Below the pieces are notes generated by a model that was not told where the DNA came from, did no database searches, and saw only the letters and a list, made by a program, of their open reading frames with translations. The position numbers and the translations under genes are program-made. Positions 1-9,149 of a stretch of 64,000 nt of DNA are shown in pieces. This stretch comes from Streptomyces cinereus (lineage in GTDB: Bacteria; Pseudomonadota; Gammaproteobacteria; Pseudomonadales; Moraxellaceae): assembly GCA_014647715.1 (NCBI GenBank), contig BMPS01000001.1, positions 62,324 to 126,323 of the forward strand, read 5' to 3'. Numbering within the stretch: position 1 is the stretch's first letter; each line of letters starts with the position of its first letter.

Positions 1-872
1 GGAGCGTGCGATTTGCTTGGCTGCAAATATTGACCGATGGTAATTAAATCGACATCATGCGCCTTTAAATCATCGAGTAAGGCATAAACCTCTTCTTCGG
101 TCTCACCAAGACCCACCATAAAACCACATTTGGTGACGATATCAGGGCGACGCGCTTTGTAATCTTTTAACAGCTGTAATGAGTGCTGATAATCCGACCC
201 TGGGCGAAACGCTTTATACAAACGTGGCACGGTTTCGATATTGTGGTTAAACACATCAGGCGCTGTGTCACTTAAGATATCAAGTGCCACTTGCTCACGA
301 CCGCGAAAATCAGGGACTAAAATCTCAATCAAACAATTAGGGCTTAACTGACGAGATTCTTTAATGACATTGGCAAAATGTTCCGCGCCGCCGTCACGCA
401 AATCATCTCGGTCAACCGAGGTAATCACCGCATATTTTAATCCTAGACCGGCAATGGTCTCAGCGGTGTGAATCGGCTCAAGCTCATCGAGCGCATTGGG
501 GCGACCATGCGCCACATCACAAAATGGGCAGCGACGGGTACAAATATCACCCATAATCATAAAGGTCGCGGTGCCATCACCAAAACATTGGGGTAGGTTG
601 GGGCAGGCCGCTTCTTCACACACCGTATACAGCTTTTGTTCACGTAAGGTTGACTTAATGCGCGCTACTTCACTCGGCGATGACAGCTTGACGCGAATCC
701 AGTCAGGTTTTTTTGGGGTTTCTACCGTTGGAATGATTTTAATCGGAATACGGGCAACTTTATCATGGCCACGTAGTTTTTCACCCACTTCAGGACGTTT
801 TGGCTTGTCGCGAGCGATGGGTCTATCGGTGTGCGGCGTTGAAGGGGCAAAAGTTTGTACAGTGTCGGTCAT
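1..872 (-). CDS. lipA: Lipoyl synthase LipA (3' part beyond window)
   Basis: Radical-SAM enzyme that inserts two sulfurs into protein-bound octanoyl groups to make lipoyl cofactor for the 2-oxoacid dehydrogenases and the glycine cleavage system. Seen: residues 85-96 hold the family-specific CX4CX5C motif ([12 protein letters not shown]) for the auxiliary [4Fe-4S] cluster, and residues 111-118 the radical-SAM CX3CX2C motif (CTRRCPFC), followed by DVAHGRP. The ATG at 872 opens the frame. An AAGGA lies about 14 bases upstream, rather far for a Shine-Dalgarno, so the exact start is not firm. About 290 codons are visible; the family is usually 320-350 residues, so the C-terminus lies outside the window. 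It is divergent from acnB. Identity is secure from the two Cys motifs. Confidence 0.96.
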   Translation of the reverse strand, partial: MTDTVQTFAPSTPHTDRPIARDKPKRPEVGEKLRGHDKVARIPIKIIPTVETPKKPDWIRVKLSSPSEVARIKSTLREQKLYTVCEEAACPNLPQCFGDGTATFMIMGDICTRRCPFCDVAHGRPNALDELEPIHTAETIAGLGLKYAVITSVDRDDLRDGGAEHFANVIKESRQLSPNCLIEILVPDFRGREQVALDILSDTAPDVFNHNIETVPRLYKAFRPGSDYQHSLQLLKDYKARRPDIVTKCGFMVGLGETEEEVYALLDDLKAHDVDLITIGQYLQPSKSHA

Positions 873-1262
873 TGCTATGATTAATCCTTGAATTCATTTA
901 GCAGATTTTAGGGGGTTATTATAACAGAAATCTATGCTGACGAATTTAAACTATTTTGGGATAAGCTTTGTTGTTTAAAGTACAGAGCCAAAGTTATTTT
1001 TCATCATAGTAAAAAAAGCGATAATCGGCTCAAACGCATTTATTAAAAGTTATTGGGCTATTTCTTTAAAAAATAATGGTTATGTTAACAAAAACGTATT
1101 TTCTCATTAACATTTCATCACATTTCAAGTATATTAGAAGGGTTAAATTTTTTAGCCAAAGCCATGCTGGCTAGTAGCCATTTCAAAATTCAACTGTGTT
1201 GTGAAGAGGGCTTGCAGACGCATGGTTAACACAATAATCTTACATGACTATGAGGACGATTC
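873..1262. other. Intergenic region between divergent lipA and acnB
   Basis: 390 AT-rich bases with no credible gene. It holds the acnB promoter (1107-1135) and a small hairpin in the acnB leader (AGCCA at 1154-1158 with TGGCT at 1168-1172). I could not single out a lipA promoter. Confidence 0.6.
1107..1135 (+). promoter_or_regulatory. Sigma-70 promoter of acnB
   Basis: The -35 box TTAACA (1107-1112) and the -10 box TATATT (1130-1135) each match consensus at five of six positions and are separated by exactly 17 bases. Transcription would start near 1142 and leave a leader of about 120 bases before the acnB ATG. Predicted from sequence only. Confidence 0.6.
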
Positions 1263-3863
1263 ATGCTAGAGAACTATCGTAAACACGTCGAAAATCGTGC
1301 GGCACAGGGTATTGTGCCACAGCCACTTAACGAACAGCAAACGGCTGATTTGGTCGAATTATTAAAAAATCCACCAGCGGGTGAAGAAGCGACACTTGTG
1401 GACTTATTAGAAAACCGTATTCCACCTGGGGTTGACCAAGCAGCGTATGTTAAAGCGGCATTTCTAGCAGCCATCGTTAAAGGCGAAACCACGTCTCCCC
1501 TGATTTCAAAACTAAAAGCGATTGAGTTACTAGGTCATATGCAAGGTGGTTATAACGTTGAACCATTAATTCAAGCATTAGACGACAAAGAATTGGCGAA
1601 AGCTGCGGGCGACGCGCTGAAAAAAACCTTATTGGTATTTGATGCCTTTAATGATGTCACTGAAAAAGCGGAAGCGGGCAATGAAGTGGCCAAAGAGGTG
1701 TTACAATCTTGGGCAAACGCCGAATGGTTCACCAGCCGTCCAGAAGTACCAAAAAAAGCCACTTACAAAACCTTCAAAGTCACCGGTGAAACCAATACCG
1801 ATGATTTGTCACCTGCCCAAGATGCATGGTCACGCCCAGACATCCCACTACACGCATTAGCCATGTTAAAAAATGCGCGTGAAGGTATTGTGCCAGACCA
1901 AGACGGCGTGATTGGTCCGATGAAACAAATCGAAGAGATGAAAAAAGACGGTATTCCATTGGCATACGTGGGTGACGTGGTTGGTACTGGTTCAAGCCGT
2001 AAATCAGCGACTAACTCGGTATTGTGGTTAATGGGTGACGACATCCAAGGCGTGCCAAACAAACGTGCTGGCGGTCTTGTATTGGGTGGTAAAATCGCAC
2101 CGATTTTCTTCAACACCATGGAAGATGCGGGCTCATTACCTATCGAAGTGGATGTTAGCAAACTTAACATGGGTGATGTATTTGATATTTACCCACATGA
2201 CGGCAAAATCACCAAACATGATTCTGACGAAGTGCTTGCAACTTTTGAATTAAAATCACCAACGCTCCTCGATGAAGTGCGTGCCGGTGGTCGTATTCCA
2301 TTGATTGTAGGTCGTGGCTTAACCAACAAAGCCCGTGAATATCTAGGTTTGGGCGCGTCTGACATTTTTGCAAAACCAGAACAACCTGCAGACACCGGTA
2401 AAGGCTATACGTTAGCGCAAAAAATGGTCGGTAAAGCTTGTGGCGTAGAAGGTATTCGTCCTGGTGCCTACTGTGAACCAAAAATGACAACCGTGGGTTC
2501 GCAAGATACCACAGGTCCTATGACCCGTGACGAATTAAAAGACTTGGCTTGTTTAGGCTTCTCTGCAGATTTGGTCATGCAATCATTCTGTCATACCGCA
2601 GCGTATCCAAAACCAATCGACGTAGAAACTCAGCACACACTCCCTGACTTCATCATGAATCGTGGCGGTGTATCATTACGTCCAGGTGATGGTATTATTC
2701 ACTCATGGTTAAACCGTATGCTATTGCCTGATACCGTTGGTACAGGTGGTGACTCACATACCCGCTTCCCAATGGGTATTTCGTTCCCAGCAGGTTCAGG
2801 TCTAGTGGCGTTTGCTGCAGCAACCGGTGTGATGCCATTAGATATGCCAGAATCAGTTCGTGTACGTTTTGTCGGTGAAATGCAGCCTGGTATCACCTTG
2901 CGTGACTTGGTACATGCGATTCCTTACCAAGCTATCAAAGAAGGGTTATTGACCGTTGAGAAAGCCGGTAAGAAAAACGTATTTAACGGCCGTATCTTAG
3001 AAATCGAAGGTTTAGAAGACTTAACCGTTGAACAAGCATTCGAATTGTCAGATGCCTCTGCCGAACGTTCAGCCGCAGGTTGTACTATCACCTTGTCTGA
3101 AGAATCAGTAAAAGAATACCTAACGTCAAACATCACCCTACTCAAATGGATGATTTCTGAAGGTTATGGCGATGCCCGTACCATTGCACGCCGTATCAAA
3201 GGTATGGAAAGCTGGCTTGCCAACCCAACGTTATTACGCGCGGATGCCGATGCAGAATATGCCGCTGACATCACTATCGATATGAGCGCCATCAAAGAAC
3301 CGATTCTTTGCTGTCCAAACGACCCAGATGACGCCAAAACCTTAGCAGATGTTGCTGGCGACAAGATTGATGAAGTATTCATCGGTTCATGTATGACCAA
3401 CATCGGTCACTTCCGTGCAGCGGGCGCGTTGTTAAAAGAAGTACCTGCGGGTAGCTTAAGCACACGTCTATGGATTGCACCACCCACTAAAATGGATGCA
3501 CGTCAATTGATGGATGAAGGTCTATACAATGTCTATGCACAAGCGGGCGCACGGACTGAAATGCCAGGTTGTTCACTGTGTATGGGTAACCAAGCGCGTA
3601 TTGCACCAAAATCAACGGCTGTATCAACTTCGACCCGTAACTTCCCGAACCGTTTAGGTCAAGGTGCCAACGTGTACTTGGCTTCTGCAGAGTTGGCGTC
3701 GGTGGCTGCGGTACTTGGTAGACTTCCTACCAATGAAGAATATCAACAATATGCTGGTAAGCTCAACAGTATGTCAGCTGATATCTACAAATACTTAAAC
3801 TTCGACCGTATGAGCGAGTATACTGAAGAAGCAAACAAAATTAACGTAGCACAGCTTACCTAA
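1263..3863 (+). CDS. acnB: Aconitate hydratase B
   Basis: TCA-cycle enzyme interconverting citrate and isocitrate through cis-aconitate; some AcnB proteins also hydrate 2-methylaconitate, and the iron-free form can bind RNA. The 866-residue length matches the E. coli enzyme (865). Seen: an N-terminal HEAT-like helical domain (about residues 1-160) typical of the B type, a swivel domain next to it containing [12 protein letters not shown], and the [4Fe-4S] ligands C710 (IGSCMTN), C770 and C773 (PGCSLCMG). An AGGA sits just before the ATG at 1263. It is a single-gene unit with its own promoter and terminator. Only one aconitase gene is in view, so I cannot say whether acnA is also present. Confidence 0.97.
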   Translation: MLENYRKHVENRAAQGIVPQPLNEQQTADLVELLKNPPAGEEATLVDLLENRIPPGVDQAAYVKAAFLAAIVKGETTSPLISKLKAIELLGHMQGGYNVEPLIQALDDKELAKAAGDALKKTLLVFDAFNDVTEKAEAGNEVAKEVLQSWANAEWFTSRPEVPKKATYKTFKVTGETNTDDLSPAQDAWSRPDIPLHALAMLKNAREGIVPDQDGVIGPMKQIEEMKKDGIPLAYVGDVVGTGSSRKSATNSVLWLMGDDIQGVPNKRAGGLVLGGKIAPIFFNTMEDAGSLPIEVDVSKLNMGDVFDIYPHDGKITKHDSDEVLATFELKSPTLLDEVRAGGRIPLIVGRGLTNKAREYLGLGASDIFAKPEQPADTGKGYTLAQKMVGKACGVEGIRPGAYCEPKMTTVGSQDTTGPMTRDELKDLACLGFSADLVMQSFCHTAAYPKPIDVETQHTLPDFIMNRGGVSLRPGDGIIHSWLNRMLLPDTVGTGGDSHTRFPMGISFPAGSGLVAFAAATGVMPLDMPESVRVRFVGEMQPGITLRDLVHAIPYQAIKEGLLTVEKAGKKNVFNGRILEIEGLEDLTVEQAFELSDASAERSAAGCTITLSEESVKEYLTSNITLLKWMISEGYGDARTIARRIKGMESWLANPTLLRADADAEYAADITIDMSAIKEPILCCPNDPDDAKTLADVAGDKIDEVFIGSCMTNIGHFRAAGALLKEVPAGSLSTRLWIAPPTKMDARQLMDEGLYNVYAQAGARTEMPGCSLCMGNQARIAPKSTAVSTSTRNFPNRLGQGANVYLASAELASVAAVLGRLPTNEEYQQYAGKLNSMSADIYKYLNFDRMSEYTEEANKINVAQLT

Positions 3864-3924
3864 CCATCGTTAAGTTAAGTTAGGCTCATCTAATTTTAAT
3901 TAAGTAGGATAACAATAAAGTAAG

Positions 3925-3947
3925 ACCCTGCAAAATAGCAGGGTTTT
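3925..3947 (+). terminator. Rho-independent terminator of acnB
   Basis: Perfect 7-bp stem ACCCTGC / GCAGGGT around an AAAATA loop, running into TTT. It lies about 60 bases after the acnB stop and before the convergent dinB. Confidence 0.8.
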
Positions 3948-4024
3948 GCTGTTGTTAGCATTTACATAAAATTTTTTGCACGTTTAGCTAAAAAATATCT
4001 TGGCAAAATTTGGTTTATAGTGGT

Positions 4025-5080
4025 TTAGAGTAATGGCATCTGTGGCGAGGCTTCAGCTTGCAGCAAGTTTGAATAAGTCACCCCAACCAAACGTACGGGT
4101 AAAAGTTTTGGGGTATGGTCATATAGCCATTGAATCCAATAATGGGCATCAGATTCTTGTTCAAAGTGGGAGGAAATACTATGAGAGCGGGTAATTACAC
4201 TAAAATCGCTGTATTTGATTTTAATGGTGATGGTGCGAGCATAACGCTGCTTTTTTTGTAAGTCTTTAAACGCTTGGCTATTTTCACGATATAGGGCAGC
4301 CACAATGACTTTATCATCCATGGTATTTTGTAAAAACGTTGTCTCAGAACCGACAGATTTATGTTTGCGCTCAGCTTTAACCTCCCGATTATCAATACCG
4401 TGGGCAATCTGGTGAAAGAAATCACCCCGTTTGCCAAAGCGTTGTTTTAATACGTCTACCGGGGTATTGCGTAAATCCAATCCTGTAAATATACCCATGT
4501 CATGCAACATTTTGACGGTGGCTTTGCCAATGCCATGAAATTTTTTTACCGGTAAATTGGCGATAAAGTCCAATCCTTGCTCGGGTGTGATAACCGCAAT
4601 ACCGTTGGGTTTATTTAAATCTGACGCGATTTTGGCAAGCATTTTGTTATAAGACACCCCGGCTGAAGCGGTCAGTTGCGTTTGTCGCAAAATCTGTTGG
4701 CGAATGCGATTGGCGAGTAGTGTCGCAGAATTTTTTTCATGCGGGCTATCGGTGACATCTAGATACGCCTCATCCAAGGATAAAGGTTCGACCAGTGGCG
4801 TATATTGGTGCATGATGGTACGAATTTGCTCACTAACTTCACGATACACCTCAAAGCGTGGTTTGACAAAAATTGCTTGGGGACATAGCTGACGCGCTCG
4901 ATAGCATGACATGGCAGAATGCACACCAAACTTGCGTATCTCATAACTTGCTGCTGCGACGACACCGCGCCCATTGGGATCACCGCCAACCACCAATGGT
5001 TTACCTTGTAACTCAGGATTATCCCGTTGCTCAACACTGGCAAAGAACGCATCCATATCGATATGAATAATTTTACGCAT
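4025..5080 (-). CDS. dinB: DNA polymerase IV (Y-family)
   Basis: Error-prone translesion polymerase that extends mismatched or damaged primer ends in the cytoplasm. The 351-residue length equals the usual size. Seen: catalytic carboxylates D8 in HIDMDAFFASVE and D103/E104 in SLDEAYLD, the steric-gate aromatic F13 that excludes ribonucleotides, a helix-hairpin-helix stretch near HGIGKATVKML, and a C-terminal little-finger region ending in PQMPLL, a possible beta-clamp binding tail. The ATG at 5080 gives the standard MRKIIHIDMD start. I saw no obvious LexA-type box upstream; Acinetobacter and relatives lack a standard LexA, so SOS control cannot be judged here. Confidence 0.96.
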   Translation of the reverse strand: MRKIIHIDMDAFFASVEQRDNPELQGKPLVVGGDPNGRGVVAAASYEIRKFGVHSAMSCYRARQLCPQAIFVKPRFEVYREVSEQIRTIMHQYTPLVEPLSLDEAYLDVTDSPHEKNSATLLANRIRQQILRQTQLTASAGVSYNKMLAKIASDLNKPNGIAVITPEQGLDFIANLPVKKFHGIGKATVKMLHDMGIFTGLDLRNTPVDVLKQRFGKRGDFFHQIAHGIDNREVKAERKHKSVGSETTFLQNTMDDKVIVAALYRENSQAFKDLQKKQRYARTITIKIKYSDFSVITRSHSISSHFEQESDAHYWIQWLYDHTPKLLPVRLVGVTYSNLLQAEASPQMPLL

Positions 5081-5196
5081 GGGTGTTAGTTTACCATCCT
5101 AACTGTATGTGAAAAGTATTTAATTGACTGTTTAAGCTGTAAACACGCTAGCTGACATAAACAATAAATTCAAAATTTACTGATTGATAAATTCAA

Positions 5197-5225
5197 TTGA
5201 TAAGTCGTCGTTTATCTGCTATATT
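5197..5225 (+). promoter_or_regulatory. Promoter of the riboswitch-terC transcript
   Basis: The -35 box TTGATA (5197-5202) and the -10 box TATATT (5220-5225) have an ideal 17-base spacer. The predicted start near 5232 lies two bases before the first aptamer pairing strand (CAAGG at 5234), so the transcript would begin almost exactly with the riboswitch. Confidence 0.65.
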
Positions 5226-5233
5226 ATCGCTAT

Positions 5234-5407
5234 CAAGGGGAGTAACTTCTCACTTCAGCAGTTTGTGATTTATCGTCATTACGTAAGTAGCCGCTTACCG
5301 GTAAATCAGCTATTTTTTAGCCATATATTAAGCTAATTATCAAATAGTAAGCCAGACCTTGACTTAACACAACCACATATTTGGTCGGTGTGAGTCAAGG
5401 TTTTTTT
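5234..5407 (+). promoter_or_regulatory. yybP-ykoY manganese riboswitch with terminator expression platform
   Basis: The leader starts with CAAGGGGAGTAACT (5234-5247), the hallmark 5' strand and loop of the yybP-ykoY Mn2+ aptamer, and has AGTAGCCGCTTACCGG (5286-5301) in the middle. It closes with AGACCTTG (5354-5361), whose CCTTG pairs with CAAGG (5234-5238) as helix P1. The same CCTTG is the first half of a strong terminator: CCTTGACT (5357-5364) pairs with AGTCAAGG (5393-5400), followed by seven T. The two folds are mutually exclusive, so Mn2+-stabilised P1 should prevent termination and switch the exporter gene on. The class and its link to TerC/Alx genes are established; the pairing is read directly here. 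Confidence 0.85.
5357..5407 (+). terminator. Riboswitch-controlled intrinsic terminator upstream of terC
   Basis: Eight-bp stem CCTTGACT / AGTCAAGG, with further inner pairing CACA (5368-5371) / TGTG (5389-5392), followed by T at 5401-5407. It lies 74 bases before the terC ATG and shares its left arm with aptamer helix P1, so it acts as the off state. Confidence 0.8.
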
Positions 5408-5480
5408 GTGCTTAGCATTTTTTCAAAATCCTTTGACTTATTGCCAGCCATAGTTTGTAAATGCATACTAAGGAGCGATA

Positions 5481-6488
5481 ATGTTACTTGCAGCAGTGAA
5501 TCAAATGACAGAACCCATGAGCATTGGCAGTCCCATGCTCTATGCCGTGTTCTTTGCTATCGTAGCGATACTGTTATTGGTTGATTTTTTTACCTTTAAA
5601 ACCCCAAAAAATGGTGAAGCGGTTTCGATGAAACAAGCGGGTATTTGGAGTGCCATTTGGGTGGGCGTGTCTGTGCTGTTTGCAGGCGGTCTATGGTGGT
5701 ATCTATCACAAAATTTTGGCAGTGCTATCGCCACTCAAAAAGTAGGGGAGTTTTTTACAGGATATTTACTGGAAAAATCGCTCGCCATTGATAACGTTTT
5801 TGTATGGTTGATGATTTTTGCGGCGTTTGCGGTGTCGCCTGCGATGCAACGGAAGATTTTACTGTACGGGGTGATTGGTGCGATTGTCATGCGTACGGTA
5901 ATGATTTTTGCAGGGGCTTGGCTTGTCACGGAGTTTAGCTGGATTTTATATATTTTTGGAGCATTTTTGCTGTACACGGGTGTAAAAATGTGGCAAAACC
6001 ACGATGAGCAAGAAGATCCGAAGCAGTCAGGCTTATATAAATTTTTACAAAAACATCTGAAAATCAGCGATGACAGCCATGATGGATCAGGTCAAGAGCG
6101 ATTTGTGTTGGTGAAAAACGGCGTTAAGTATTTTACCCCGTTAGCGGTGGTGCTTATCTTGGTTGAATTGTCGGATGTGATTTTTGCGGTGGATTCGATT
6201 CCTGCAATTTTTGCGGTCACTACCGACCCGTTTATTGTTTTGACGGCAAACTTGCTGGCTATTTTGGGTCTGCGGGCGATGTTCTTTTTGTTATCGGGTT
6301 TGGCGGATAAATTCCATTTATTGCCTTATGCGCTTAGTGTCATCTTGGTGTTTATTGGTGCTAAAATGCTACTGCTTGATGTGTTCCATGTGCCGATGGC
6401 TATCTCGTTAGGCTTTATTGCCGCCGTACTAACAGTGACAGCGATTTTATCGGTAAAATTTCCGAATTTGGGTAAAGTTGAAGCATAA
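5481..6488 (+). CDS. TerC/Alx-family membrane protein, probable Mn2+ exporter
   Basis: Polytopic inner-membrane protein of the TerC family (335 residues; E. coli Alx has 321). Seen: about eight hydrophobic segments and the family's conserved acidic membrane motifs, KSLAIDNVFVW in the N-terminal half and LVELSDVIFAVDSIPA in the C-terminal half, separated by a charged cytoplasmic loop (about residues 170-210). AAGGAG stands just before the ATG at 5481; a second in-frame ATG at 5508 is possible but has no better site. The Mn riboswitch directly upstream argues for manganese efflux as in Alx and MntP systems rather than tellurite resistance, which is where the family name comes from. The function is inferred from family and context. 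Confidence 0.88.
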   Translation: MLLAAVNQMTEPMSIGSPMLYAVFFAIVAILLLVDFFTFKTPKNGEAVSMKQAGIWSAIWVGVSVLFAGGLWWYLSQNFGSAIATQKVGEFFTGYLLEKSLAIDNVFVWLMIFAAFAVSPAMQRKILLYGVIGAIVMRTVMIFAGAWLVTEFSWILYIFGAFLLYTGVKMWQNHDEQEDPKQSGLYKFLQKHLKISDDSHDGSGQERFVLVKNGVKYFTPLAVVLILVELSDVIFAVDSIPAIFAVTTDPFIVLTANLLAILGLRAMFFLLSGLADKFHLLPYALSVILVFIGAKMLLLDVFHVPMAISLGFIAAVLTVTAILSVKFPNLGKVEA

Positions 6489-6509
6489 AAAATATTTTTG
6501 ACGATAAAA

Positions 6510-6535
6510 AAGGGCTAACAATTTAGCCCTTTTTT
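6510..6535. terminator. Bidirectional terminator between terC and ppaC
   Basis: Perfect 9-bp stem AAGGGCTAA / TTAGCCCTT with a four-base loop, T run on the plus side and A run on the left side, so it can serve both convergent genes. Confidence 0.85.
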
Positions 6536-6551
6536 GTGAATTAAAAACTGC

Positions 6552-7484
6552 CTATTGGTCATAAAATGCTTCTAAAGTAGGCACAAATTGTTTTTTTCGG
6601 CTGACCAAGTTACCCAAATCAAGCAATTTATCATTGAGTCTGGTATCAAATGCTTGCCCAATGATTTCATTTTGTGCATCGTTGCTACCAACCGCCCAAG
6701 ATTGCTGTTTTAAAATATCAACAATAATAACTAGCATATAATCCAAGCCATCTCTTTGGCGGATTAGTTCACTGGCTTGTTGGATGCCCTCAATGCGCGA
6801 AAACACCACATCAGGATTAACAGTTTCGATACTAGCGATTGCCCATTTTTTATTTGAGAAAATAAACTGTTTATAATCGGTAGTGACTAACGCATCATCC
6901 GTTAAGTCGCTGATATTGCTTTTTGCATCGAATAATTGATTGGCAAAGCTGTTTGTATCGTGAATCCCTGCAAGGTGGATGACTGCTTGTAACGCTTGCT
7001 TGTCATTGTCTGTAGTGGTAGGACCTGTCAGATTAAGCGTATCAGAAATGATTGCACCTGCCATCAATGTCGCCATTTGCTGAGAAATCAGCAAATTCTT
7101 TTCCATAAACATATGGTATAAAATGGTGCTGGTAGAGCCGACAGGTTCAAATCGAATATAGGCAGGTTCGGTAGTGGTCAAATCACCAAGTTTATGATGG
7201 TCGACAAGGTAACAAATACGGGCGTCTGCTAGATTGCCAATCGATTGCTGGCTTTCGTTATGATCGACTAAAGCAGCGAGTTGGTCAGGTTCAAGATGGG
7301 TGAGTAATTCTGGTAATCGGACTTTAGCAAGTTCAATTAAAAATTTGGTTTCTTGATTGATATCATCTAAGCGGTAACTTTTGGCATCTATACCTTGTTG
7401 ATTGAGCCAATAGGTCATGACGATGGCGGATACGATAGCATCGGTATCTGGTTTTTTGTGCCCAAAAACAGCAATGGTTGTCAT
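6552..7484 (-). CDS. ppaC: Manganese-dependent inorganic pyrophosphatase (family II)
   Basis: Cytoplasmic enzyme that hydrolyses pyrophosphate to two phosphates and so drives biosynthetic reactions forward. Family II enzymes belong to the DHH phosphoesterases and need Mn2+ (or Co2+). Seen: metal ligands H9, D13 and D15 in FGHKKPDTDAI, D74-H75 in LVDHNE, the DHH triad at 95-97 (LVDHHKLGD), and the C-terminal substrate motif SRKKQ from residue 295. At 310 residues the length is standard and all key residues are present. GGGG lies just before the ATG. Family II is less common in Gammaproteobacteria than the Mg2+-dependent Ppa. The Mn-regulated terC lies convergently next door, which may reflect a shared manganese economy or chance. 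Confidence 0.95.
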   Translation of the reverse strand: MTTIAVFGHKKPDTDAIVSAIVMTYWLNQQGIDAKSYRLDDINQETKFLIELAKVRLPELLTHLEPDQLAALVDHNESQQSIGNLADARICYLVDHHKLGDLTTTEPAYIRFEPVGSTSTILYHMFMEKNLLISQQMATLMAGAIISDTLNLTGPTTTDNDKQALQAVIHLAGIHDTNSFANQLFDAKSNISDLTDDALVTTDYKQFIFSNKKWAIASIETVNPDVVFSRIEGIQQASELIRQRDGLDYMLVIIVDILKQQSWAVGSNDAQNEIIGQAFDTRLNDKLLDLGNLVSRKKQFVPTLEAFYDQ

Positions 7485-7510
7485 AAAATTACCCCAATAT
7501 AAACACAGCT

Positions 7511-7516
7511 ATTATA
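7511..7516 (-). promoter_or_regulatory. Extended -10 promoter of ppaC
   Basis: On the minus strand TGATATAAT gives a perfect extended -10 (TGnTATAAT), with the hexamer complementary to 7511-7516. A TTGACA lies only six bases upstream, too close to act as its -35. The start would be near 7504, leaving a leader of about 20 bases. Confidence 0.45.
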
Positions 7517-7559
7517 TCACCTTGTCAAAATCAAACGGTTGACTGGCAAGTTTGCGATG

Positions 7560-7585
7560 AAAAAGCCGATATTGACTAATCGGCT
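7560..7585 (-). terminator. Terminator of argD
   Basis: Read on the minus strand, AGCCGAT and ATCGGCT form a 7-bp stem around eight bases and run into TTTTT. It lies 25 bases beyond the argD stop. Confidence 0.7.
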
Positions 7586-7610
7586 AACTTTACCATTAAG
7601 TGCAAAAAAA

Positions 7611-8795
7611 CTATATGGCTGATTGGATAAGGTGAATGAGGCGCTCGCCGATTTGGGCGGTTTCATCGGCGCTCATGTTGAGCGGTGGCAATAAACGAAT
7701 GGCATTACCGCCTGCCACATTGATGATTAGATGATGATTGTCACGCGCTTTATCGACTAAAGTATCAAATGCAAGGCCGCGATCCTGTGGCATCACCACC
7801 CCTAGCATCATGCCTGTTCCGCGTACAGTAACCCCTTGGCTACCCAGCTCGCTAGTGATTTGCTCAATCAATGCTGCGCTATTGCTCAGGGTAGTTGCCA
7901 TCATATTTTCATCATCAATGACATCAATCACTTCACTAACCACACGGCAAGCAAGCGGCGTACCACCATACGTTGAACCGTGCGAGCCATAGCTAAAAAT
8001 ATCATTGGCTTTTGCCGTGGTCATGCACGCACCCACAGGAAAACCATTCCCTAATCCTTTTGCTGTGGTCAAAATATCAGGTTTGATGGATGAATGTTGA
8101 TAAGCGAAGTATTGCCCCGTCCGACCATTGCCCGTTTGCACCTCATCTAAAATCATTAATAAGTCATGGTCATCGCAAACTTTGCGAACTTGGGTTAAAA
8201 AATCAAAACCATTGGTCGCGGTATTGACGCCACTTTCACCTTGGATAGGCTCAAGCATCACAGCGCACACATTGTCGTTATCGGCAATCGCTTGGCTAAT
8301 CGCTTCAATATCCCCAAAAGGCACACGAATAAAATCATCATCTAAGGTAAAAAATCCAGCTCTAGCCATCGGATTTGCGGTGGCGGATACCGTCAGTAGG
8401 GTGCGTCCATGAAAGGATTTTTCCATCACAATCACTTTGGCTTGGGTTTGTCCACGATTTGATGCAAACAGTCGCGCCATCTTTAATGCTGCTTCGTTGG
8501 CCTCGGCACCGCTATTGGCAAAAAATACTTTATCCATGCCTGCGACTTGGCATAACTTTTCACCCGCGCGCTCTTGCCAATCAATACCAAAAAGATTGCT
8601 GGTATGCACAAGCGTTGCGGCTTGATCGGCAATCGCTGCAGTGATACGCGGATGACAATGACCCAGTCCACAGACAGCAATCCCTGTTAACGCATCCAAA
8701 TACGGCGTTCCGTCAGCGGTATAAAGGTAACTACCTTGACCTTTGACAAAGCTAATGGGCTGGCGTTTATAGGTGGGGAGTAAATAAGAGCTCAT
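7611..8795 (-). CDS. argD: Acetylornithine / succinyldiaminopimelate aminotransferase
   Basis: PLP-dependent class III aminotransferase of arginine synthesis, converting N-acetylglutamate semialdehyde to N-acetylornithine with glutamate as donor; many homologues also serve lysine synthesis. Seen: the PLP lysine K246 in LTTAKGLGNGFPVGA, the pyridine-binding D217 in MILDEVQTGNGRTG, NSGAEANEAALK (94-105) for phosphate binding and MEKSFHGRTL. I chose the ATG at 8795 (394 residues) because AAAGGA sits seven bases before it; an upstream in-frame GTG at 8828 has no comparable site. A standard-length enzyme. Other class III aminotransferases such as AstC are close, so arginine catabolism is an alternative role. 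Confidence 0.88.
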   Translation of the reverse strand: MSSYLLPTYKRQPISFVKGQGSYLYTADGTPYLDALTGIAVCGLGHCHPRITAAIADQAATLVHTSNLFGIDWQERAGEKLCQVAGMDKVFFANSGAEANEAALKMARLFASNRGQTQAKVIVMEKSFHGRTLLTVSATANPMARAGFFTLDDDFIRVPFGDIEAISQAIADNDNVCAVMLEPIQGESGVNTATNGFDFLTQVRKVCDDHDLLMILDEVQTGNGRTGQYFAYQHSSIKPDILTTAKGLGNGFPVGACMTTAKANDIFSYGSHGSTYGGTPLACRVVSEVIDVIDDENMMATTLSNSAALIEQITSELGSQGVTVRGTGMMLGVVMPQDRGLAFDTLVDKARDNHHLIINVAGGNAIRLLPPLNMSADETAQIGERLIHLIQSAI

Positions 8796-8846
8796 GGGGA
8801 TTCCTTTAATCATAGCTAGCGCAATCACTAACCAATCAAATCTACG

Positions 8847-9059
8847 TTATTTAAAAGCGTCTAATTCGTCACTAAACGGGGTGTCTTCTGCACCGACTTT
8901 ATAGTCCTCATTCGCCCAAGCGCCTAAATCAATAAGTTTACAGCGCGCACTGCAAAATGGCTTGGTGGGTTTATCTGCCCAAACGGTGGGTTTGCCGCAG
9001 CGCGGACAGGAGTAGGTTTTGACAGGTGTATTTGATGGGGTGGGCTCGATTTTAGACAT
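8847..9059 (-). CDS. yacG: DNA gyrase inhibitor YacG (zinc-binding)
   Basis: Small zinc protein that binds GyrB and blocks DNA binding by gyrase in E. coli. The 70-residue product has the complete CX2C / CX3C zinc ligand set C18, C21, C36 and C40 (SCPRCGKP and FCSARCKLID), followed by the invariant LGAWANEDY. The ATG at 9059 is preferred over a TTG two codons earlier. The Shine-Dalgarno is weak. It is divergent from the trmB-like gene, about 90 bases apart. In many Proteobacteria yacG lies beside coaE and pilD, which are not seen here. Confidence 0.92.
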   Translation of the reverse strand: MSKIEPTPSNTPVKTYSCPRCGKPTVWADKPTKPFCSARCKLIDLGAWANEDYKVGAEDTPFSDELDAFK

Positions 9060-9149
9060 AAACAAAAGGTATTCTTAAAAATGGTGTATCGGATTATTTG
9101 CCATAGTATACTATAAATCCTTTTTTTTGGGCGAATCAAGCGACTGTTC

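Noticed and set aside
496-891. 131-codon plus-strand open frame overlapping lipA
   Set aside because: It is antisense to the conserved lipA coding sequence containing both Fe-S motifs; no ribosome site or family resemblance.
1763-2170. 135-codon minus-strand open frame inside acnB
   Set aside because: Shadow of the conserved acnB frame; composition follows the antisense of a coding sequence.
5081-5196. LexA-type SOS box controlling dinB
   Set aside because: No CTG-N10-CAG type palindrome noticed in the upstream region, and the family Moraxellaceae often lacks standard LexA.
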